Positions 5,999-10,910 of a stretch of DNA of 10,910 bases are shown here, piece by piece. Positions within the stretch are counted from its first letter, which is position 1. Each line of letters begins with the position of its first letter. The translations under genes were made by a program, and so were the position numbers. The notes beneath the pieces were generated by a model that made no database searches, was not told the DNA's origin, and saw nothing but the letters and a program-made list of their open reading frames with translations. The DNA is from Gelria sp. (GTDB taxonomy: Bacteria; Bacillota; Syntrophomonadia; Syntrophomonadales; Syntrophomonadaceae), in the NCBI GenBank assembly GCA_012839665.1, contig DUMX01000043.1, positions 1-10,910 on the forward strand, read 5' to 3'.

Positions 5999-6529
5999 GT
6001 GTTTGAAAATGCGATTGAGGAGCTACGCCTGACCAAGGAGCAGCTTAACAGGCTTGTCCAGGCGATGGATAGTAGTAGTGATGCTATCCGTATTACCGAT
6101 ATGCAAGGGATATTGTTGTACCAAAATTCAGCCTTTACAAGTATGTTTGGATATACTGCTGAGGAACTTAACCGGAGCGGAGGAATTCGGGTAATTTATA
6201 ACGACCCGGACATGTACCATTATGTACTAAAAACTACGCTGGAAAGGCAGAGCTGGCAGGGTCAAGTAAAAATGCGGCATCGGGATGGTCATTCTCTGAC
6301 AATTGATATGCGGGCTAATATTGTTCACGATGAAGGCGGACAGGTTATCGGACTGGTGGGAGTCCATAATGATATTACCCCCATACAAGAGGCAGAAGCC
6401 GCCCTGGAAAAGCGATTAGTTTATGAGAGTATGTTGGTCCCGAATTTCTATGTTGGCGGTTTCACAACCCGGGCTGGAATCCTTTCTGAAACAGGCTCTA
6501 ACTATCATGGGAGAAACTATGGATGTTAG
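5999..6529 (+). CDS. Sensor histidine kinase, N-terminal PAS fragment (frameshifted gene, part 1)
   Basis: This is the amino-terminal part of a cytoplasmic sensor kinase that appears broken by a frameshift. Residues about 12-130 form a PAS domain: MDSSSDAIRITDMQGILLYQ, then FGYTAEELNR, ending at GLVGVHNDIT. A short linker (LEKRLVYESMLV) should continue into a GAF domain, but coding ends at about residue 147. The following 29 residues (PNFYVGGFTT onward) look like out-of-frame sequence up to the TGA at 6529. The continuation is in the +1 frame: skipping one base of the CCC at 6439-6441 gives MLVRISMLAV and a perfect run into the GAF domain. The start is GTG at 5999, the first possible codon after an in-frame TAA at 5993; its ribosome site is poor or the G10 tract. 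It could be a real mutation, an assembly error or, less likely, programmed frameshifting. Confidence 0.8.
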   Translation: MFENAIEELRLTKEQLNRLVQAMDSSSDAIRITDMQGILLYQNSAFTSMFGYTAEELNRSGGIRVIYNDPDMYHYVLKTTLERQSWQGQVKMRHRDGHSLTIDMRANIVHDEGGQVIGLVGVHNDITPIQEAEAALEKRLVYESMLVPNFYVGGFTTRAGILSETGSNYHGRNYGC

Positions 6530-8711
6530 CCGGATTTATCTATTTCAGTATGAGTCGGAAAAAGAAAGGTATAGCAACACTTACGAATGGGTAGCAAATG
6601 GCGTAACACCACAAAAACATAATCTGCAGAATTTAATGGTAGATGAATTCCAATGGTTTCACCACACTTTAAAAGATAATCTAACCGTTGCCTATAATGA
6701 TATTGACCTTATACCTCAGTCCGATGAGGAGAAGGAGTTGCTGCGTGCTCAGGATATATTATCTTTACTGGTAGTACCTTTAAATGTTAATAATCAGTAT
6801 AGTGGTTTCATTGGATTTGATGAGTGCAATTTTCATCGAGATTGGCCTGAGGAGGATATTCGCCTGCTGGAAACCATTGCCCAAATCATTGGTTGGATAA
6901 TGGAGCGTAATAGACGGGAGGCCAAAGAAAGGCAGTACCTGGCAGATTTTGATTTTCTTTCTCGAACTGCCATGGGCTTTGTGGAATTTCCTCTGGAGGG
7001 TAATCTATTTGAATATATTGCTCATGAACTTAACAACCTGATGCATAATGCCATTGTTATTGTCAGTTCATTTGACTCTAATAATCAGCGTTTTACCATC
7101 AGGGCAGTTACTGCCAATGAAAACTGGGTGAAGGCACTGGAGGATGGATTGGGGTTACCCCTGTTAGGTTTGGAGATTAGGGCTGATAATGACTTATTAG
7201 AGAGGCTGCAGCAAAACCGGCTGGTTAAATTACAGTCAGGATTTTACGAGCTATCAAATCGGTTACGGCCCCAGCAGCTTTGTTTGGAAGTAGAAAGAAA
7301 GCTGGAAATCGAGGATATTCAAATTATTGGCTTTACCCGTGGGGGGACCCTGTTGGGTACTGCATCTTTACTGGTAATTCGGGGGGGAAGGCTGATAAAT
7401 CCGGGGCTTATCGAAACCTTTGCCAACCAGGCCTCGGTGGCTATTGAACGAAGGCAGATGGGAGAACAGCTTTTGGAAAGGGAAAAACAACTTGCGGTAA
7501 CCCTTGAAAGTATCGGCGAAGGGGTTATTAGCATGGATACTATGGGAAAAATCAGATTTTTAAACCCGGCTGCCGAGGCCATTACCGGTTGGTCTAACCA
7601 TCAAGCGATTGGACAACCACTGGTAAAGGTCTTTCCCATTCTAAATCCAACCTCAAAATCACCCGGGAAAATAATGGCTTTTAAGGATCTTCTTCCTGAG
7701 GATGAAAGTGGCGAACGCCGCTTTCAAAACCTTACTTTATTGTGCTGCAATCAAGTCCATAAAATTATTGCTTGTACGATAAGTCGTATGTTGGGAGCGG
7801 ACCAACAGATAATGGGATTTACTATAGTTTTTCAGGACATTACTGAACAACAGCAGCACCAGGCTCAACAAGCGTTGTCACAGAAGCTAGAATCCATTGG
7901 TCAGCTTGCTGCGGGCATTGCCCATGAAATTAATACTCCCATGCAGTATGTAGGAGATAATATTTACTTTTTGGAGGATGCATTGGTAGATTTTGCACTA
8001 TTGCTGGAAAAATATCGGCAATTAGTTAATGAATGTGAACAGGTTGGGGAAAAAATAGAGCTAGTTAAAGAGATTTATCACCTGGAGCAACGAATTGACC
8101 TGAATTATTTGCAGGAGGAAATCCCTCATGCACTAGAACAGTCCCGAGAGGGTATTGAGCGGGTACGTAAACTGGTGTTGACTATGAAGGATTTTGCGCA
8201 CTCGTCCAGTGGTGTTAAAGCTCTTGCCGATTTAAACAAAGGGGTAGAAAGTACCATTCAAATTTGTATAAATGAGTGGAAGTATCATGCCGAGTTACAA
8301 GCAGAACTGAGTCCAGATTTACCTTTGGTATATTGCGTTATTGATGAAATTAACCAGGCGATACTAAACCTTATCATTAATAGTGCTCATGCCATCAGGG
8401 ATGCGGTAAATAATGGAAGATACCACAAGGGGCTTATTCAGGTTAGAACCAGGCGAGAAGGAGACATGGCAGTCGTAGAAGTTGCTGATAACGGGGGAGG
8501 GATTCCGGCTGAGGTTAAATATTTAGTTTTCGACCCTTTTTTTACTACCAAGGATGTGGGGAAGGGTACAGGACAGGGACTAGCTATTACGCATGATATT
8601 ATTGTAAATAAGCATGGCGGGAGAATTACTTTGGACTCAGAGGAAAATAAGGGTACATGCTTTACCCTTTACTTGCCAGTGAAAGACGAGGCTGATAGTT
8701 TTTATGAATAA
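6423..8711 (+). CDS. Sensor histidine kinase, GAF-PAS-HisKA-HATPase portion (frameshifted gene, part 2)
   Basis: This part carries the catalytic portion. True homology starts at about 6441; the first six residues from the ATG at 6423 are frame noise, and that ATG lacks a ribosome site. In this 762-aa frame: GAF about 8-165 (ISMLAVS, DVSRIYLFQYE, LLVVPLNVNNQYSGFIGFDE), a second GAF-like region about 175-345 ending NQASVAIERR, PAS about 350-470 (ESIGEGVISMDTMGKIRFLN), HisKA with the phospho-acceptor His501 in AAGIAHEINTPMQY, and HATPase with N-box NLIINSAHA, G1 DNGGGIP (about 688), F-box FDPFFTTK and G2 GKGTGQGLAI (about 714). All catalytic boxes are intact. Repaired, the protein would be about 903 aa with no membrane helix, so it should sense an intracellular cue. 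The stop overlaps the next gene by 8 bases. Confidence 0.9.
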   Translation: MRVCWSRISMLAVSQPGLESFLKQALTIMGETMDVSRIYLFQYESEKERYSNTYEWVANGVTPQKHNLQNLMVDEFQWFHHTLKDNLTVAYNDIDLIPQSDEEKELLRAQDILSLLVVPLNVNNQYSGFIGFDECNFHRDWPEEDIRLLETIAQIIGWIMERNRREAKERQYLADFDFLSRTAMGFVEFPLEGNLFEYIAHELNNLMHNAIVIVSSFDSNNQRFTIRAVTANENWVKALEDGLGLPLLGLEIRADNDLLERLQQNRLVKLQSGFYELSNRLRPQQLCLEVERKLEIEDIQIIGFTRGGTLLGTASLLVIRGGRLINPGLIETFANQASVAIERRQMGEQLLEREKQLAVTLESIGEGVISMDTMGKIRFLNPAAEAITGWSNHQAIGQPLVKVFPILNPTSKSPGKIMAFKDLLPEDESGERRFQNLTLLCCNQVHKIIACTISRMLGADQQIMGFTIVFQDITEQQQHQAQQALSQKLESIGQLAAGIAHEINTPMQYVGDNIYFLEDALVDFALLLEKYRQLVNECEQVGEKIELVKEIYHLEQRIDLNYLQEEIPHALEQSREGIERVRKLVLTMKDFAHSSSGVKALADLNKGVESTIQICINEWKYHAELQAELSPDLPLVYCVIDEINQAILNLIINSAHAIRDAVNNGRYHKGLIQVRTRREGDMAVVEVADNGGGIPAEVKYLVFDPFFTTKDVGKGTGQGLAITHDIIVNKHGGRITLDSEENKGTCFTLYLPVKDEADSFYE

Positions 8712-9933
8712 TAAAAATAAAACCAGGAACACTATCCTTTTTGTCGATGATGAGACTTATATTCTTGATAGCTTGCGGCGTCGCCTACGAACTATGAACG
8801 AGCGGTGGCAGATTCTATTTGCTGACAGTGCGAAGAGTGCACTGGAATTAATGGCACAATACGATGTGGATGTGGTAATTACCGATTTGGTCATGCCGGG
8901 TTGTAACGGTGTTGAGTTACTAGAAAAGGTTGCTCATACCCATCCCCATACAGTGCGCATTATTTTATCTGGAAACATTGACCGACTAACTGCGCTGGGA
9001 TCCACCGAGGTAGCTCATCAATTTATTAATAAGCCCACATCGGCTGAGGAACTTAGAATATTAGTTGAACGCATCTGCCAGTTGAGAGATTTACTGGACA
9101 ACCGAAAATATATTCGCCTGGCTACTGAAATACAAAATTTACCCAGTCTTCCTTCGACATATTATGAACTGCTCGAAGAAATTAATGCCCCGGATCCATC
9201 TATCAAACGTATTGGCAGCATTATTAATAAAGACCTGGGCATGACAGCCAAGGTTTTGCAGATAATTAATTCTGCTTTCTTTGGACTACCACACCGGGTT
9301 TATAGTGTTGACCAGGCCGTTGCCCTCCTGGGTCTGGATACTTTGCGGGCATTGGTTATTCATGTGAACATATTCAGTTCCTTTCCACCGGGGCGCACGG
9401 TGTTATCATCGGTATTATCTCTACGTGACCACAGCCTGTTGGTGGGTTACCTGGCTAAAAAGATTTTGCAAGAGGAGAAAGTACAAAAAGAACTTGCTGA
9501 AAAGGCCATGTTAGTTGGGATTTTACACGATATAGGCTACCTTTTGCTAGCTCATATGCCGGATATATCTCGGCAGGTTATACAGATGAGTCGGGAGCAC
9601 GGTTATTCATTAGCGGAAGCCGAATATGAGCTAACCGGGATATCTCATGCCGAAATTGGTGCTTATCTGCTGGGTATCTGGGGATTTGAAGAAGAGCTGG
9701 TTGAGGCCGTGGCTTTTCATCACCACCCTTCGCAGGCACCACACCCTGGTTCGGGTATGCTAATGGCTGTATATATAGCTGATACCCTCCTTAACTGGGT
9801 CGGAGAAACAATTGGTGGTAAGGAAAAACTAAGCCTGAATTATTTACAGAATCAGGGGATGGCACTGGATATGGATTATTGGATAAATGTAGCCGATGAT
9901 TTACAAAAGAAGGTGGGGACGGCCCATGAATAA
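8704..9933 (+). CDS. Response regulator with REC and HDOD domains
   Basis: This 409-aa regulator probably receives phosphate from the upstream kinase. The receiver (residues about 9-128) has the acidic pair D15/D16, phospho-acceptor D61 (VITDLVMP), switch S89 (ILSG) and K110 (INKP), so it should be functional. An HDOD output follows (about 140-340), opening with IQNLPSLPSTYYELLEEI and continuing through NKDLGMTAKVLQIINSAFFG and ALLGLDTLRALV. HD-like residues are retained: H243 (RDHSLL), H275-D276 (GILHDIGYLL), SHAEIG and HHHP. HDOD proteins regulate signalling, motility or stress responses, mostly without proven catalysis; c-di-GMP turnover is not implied. The ATG overlaps the kinase stop (ATGAATAA). 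The ribosome site GACGAGG is 12 bases upstream, so translational coupling is likely. No DNA-binding domain is present. Confidence 0.92.
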   Translation: MNNKNKTRNTILFVDDETYILDSLRRRLRTMNERWQILFADSAKSALELMAQYDVDVVITDLVMPGCNGVELLEKVAHTHPHTVRIILSGNIDRLTALGSTEVAHQFINKPTSAEELRILVERICQLRDLLDNRKYIRLATEIQNLPSLPSTYYELLEEINAPDPSIKRIGSIINKDLGMTAKVLQIINSAFFGLPHRVYSVDQAVALLGLDTLRALVIHVNIFSSFPPGRTVLSSVLSLRDHSLLVGYLAKKILQEEKVQKELAEKAMLVGILHDIGYLLLAHMPDISRQVIQMSREHGYSLAEAEYELTGISHAEIGAYLLGIWGFEEELVEAVAFHHHPSQAPHPGSGMLMAVYIADTLLNWVGETIGGKEKLSLNYLQNQGMALDMDYWINVADDLQKKVGTAHE

Positions 9934-10910
9934 AAAGGTATTGCTGGTAGATGACGATGTCAATGTTTTGTATGCCTATAGACGGGTTTTACGCGGGAAA
10001 TTAAAATTATCCGTGGCTCAGAGTGGAAATGAGGCCTTAAGTATTTTAAAGAGGTCAGGTCCTTTTGCTGTAATTGTTTCTGATTATCGAATGCCAGAAA
10101 TGGATGGTATTGAGACACTTGCCCGGGCACGAGATATGTTTCCAGATACAGTTCGAATTATGCTTACTGGTCAGGCTGATATGCAGGCAGCTATTGATGC
10201 TATTAACCAGGGTAATATCTTTCGCTTTCTAACTAAACCTTGCCCTGCAGAGATATTTCTAAAACAGGTTTACGCAGGTATGGAGCAGTACCGTTTAATT
10301 CATGCGGAACGTGAATTGCTTGACCAGACTCTGAAGGGGAGTATCAAAGTGTTGGTAGATATCCTGGCCCTGGTCAATCCCATGGCATTCAGTCGCTTGG
10401 GCCTTATTCGTAGCCTGGCTAAAAATCTAGCCACACAACTGGGGGTAAAGGATATATGGAAGGTTGAGTTAGCGGCTTTACTTTCTCAAATTGGCTGTGT
10501 TACGGTACCGCCACGAATTCTGCAGCGGGCATTTCATCAGGATAACCTTACTCCTCAAGAGACAGAGCTATTTTACAGTCACCCCCAAATCGGATGCGAT
10601 TTGCTAAAAAACATTCCCCGTATGGAGGAAGTTGCCGAAGCCATTAATTTCCAGATGAAGAATTTTGATGGTAGCGGTTATCCATCTTCCCCGCATTGTG
10701 AAGATGATATTCCCTTGATATCACGTATATTAAGAGTTGCCGGAGATTTTGAAAGTCTTATAAGTACACCTATGCCGGAAGTAATAGCAATTCGTATTAT
10801 GCGAGAAAGGGCAGGTATTTATGACCCGGTTATATTAGATATATTAAATGAAGAAGTAATTAAAATAGAACAGGAAAGAACGCCAATTCTAATGGCTATT
10901 TATGAACTGA
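9926..10910 (+). CDS. Response regulator with REC and degenerate HD-GYP domain (RpfG-like), 3' end outside window
   Basis: At least 328 codons are open from the ATG at 9926 to the window edge with no stop, so the C-terminus is missing. The receiver is complete: D9-D11, phospho-acceptor D53 (VSDYRMPEMDG), T81 (MLTG) and K104 (LTKP). A linker helix (about 107-137) leads to a domain clearly related to HD-GYP phosphodiesterases: SHPQIGCDLL (218-227), FDGSGYP (247-253) and IPLISRILRVAGDFESL. However, the HD dyad is S187-Q188 (LLSQIGCVTVP in place of LLHDIGKIGVP), and the HHE motif is Q243-M244-K245. Only H219 and GYP remain. Catalysis of c-di-GMP cleavage is therefore unlikely; a binding or scaffold role is inferred. 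The start overlaps the previous stop by the same 8 bases (ATGAATAA) as the upstream junction. Confidence 0.88.
   Translation, partial: MNKKVLLVDDDVNVLYAYRRVLRGKLKLSVAQSGNEALSILKRSGPFAVIVSDYRMPEMDGIETLARARDMFPDTVRIMLTGQADMQAAIDAINQGNIFRFLTKPCPAEIFLKQVYAGMEQYRLIHAERELLDQTLKGSIKVLVDILALVNPMAFSRLGLIRSLAKNLATQLGVKDIWKVELAALLSQIGCVTVPPRILQRAFHQDNLTPQETELFYSHPQIGCDLLKNIPRMEEVAEAINFQMKNFDGSGYPSSPHCEDDIPLISRILRVAGDFESLISTPMPEVIAIRIMRERAGIYDPVILDILNEEVIKIEQERTPILMAIYEL

Noticed and set aside
5836..6036. 66-aa minus-strand open frame over the terminator and G10 tract
   Set aside because: It lies over a terminator and leader and has no recognisable protein features.
6437..6442. Programmed +1 frameshift at GTC-CCG in the kinase
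   Set aside because: The zero-frame codons are not a known +1 slippery site, no stop codon or stimulatory structure follows, and the zero frame continues for 28 codons. Mutation or sequence error is more likely.
7319..7582. 87-aa minus-strand open frame inside the kinase
   Set aside because: It is antisense to the second GAF-like and PAS region and has no support of its own.
8704..9040. Ser89 in place of Thr in the REC-HDOD receiver as a loss of function
   Set aside because: Ser and Thr are both normal at this switch position and the other key residues are present.

Overview
The window looks like chromosome of a mid-to-low-GC Gram-positive anaerobe, most likely class Clostridia (Peptococcaceae or Syntrophomonadaceae-like). 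The reasons are strong purine-rich Shine-Dalgarno sites, GTG/TTG starts, a DegV-family protein, chemoreceptors without periplasmic domains, U-tract terminators, and a PAS/GAF histidine kinase of the 'HEINTP' type coupled to HDOD and RpfG-like regulators. Genus assignment is inference. No insertion sequence, CRISPR array, tRNA or rRNA was seen.

Layout. Positions 1-155 hold no convincing gene, but contain sequence resembling a dispersed intergenic repeat. A minus-strand cation diffusion facilitator (CDF) metal exporter follows (156-1106). Its leader is complete in the window: a sigma-A promoter, a compact NiCo (czcD-motif) riboswitch, an overlapping intrinsic terminator, a ribosome binding site and a TTG start. 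Divergently, a DegV fatty-acid-binding protein (1406-2263) has a palindrome in its upstream region. Next come two tandem chemoreceptor genes of nearly equal length (2421-3731 and 3749-5047), 17 bases apart and with no ligand-binding domain between their membrane segments. A hairpin-led small gene for a probable GNAT-fold protein (5218-5823) ends in a textbook terminator.

The right half (5999 to the window end) is a signalling operon. A PAS-GAF-GAF-like-PAS-HisKA-HATPase kinase is split by a +1 frameshift near 6440. It is followed by a REC-HDOD regulator and a REC-HD-GYP-like regulator, which runs off the window. Both gene junctions overlap by the same 8 bases, so the three products are probably made together. 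The kinase has no membrane segment. It presumably senses an intracellular signal and phosphorylates one or both receivers. The last protein has lost nearly all metal ligands of an HD-GYP phosphodiesterase, so it is probably a binding or adaptor module rather than an enzyme.

The best points for follow-up are the NiCo riboswitch, the frameshift in the kinase together with a G10 tract just upstream of its start, and the degenerate HD-GYP output.
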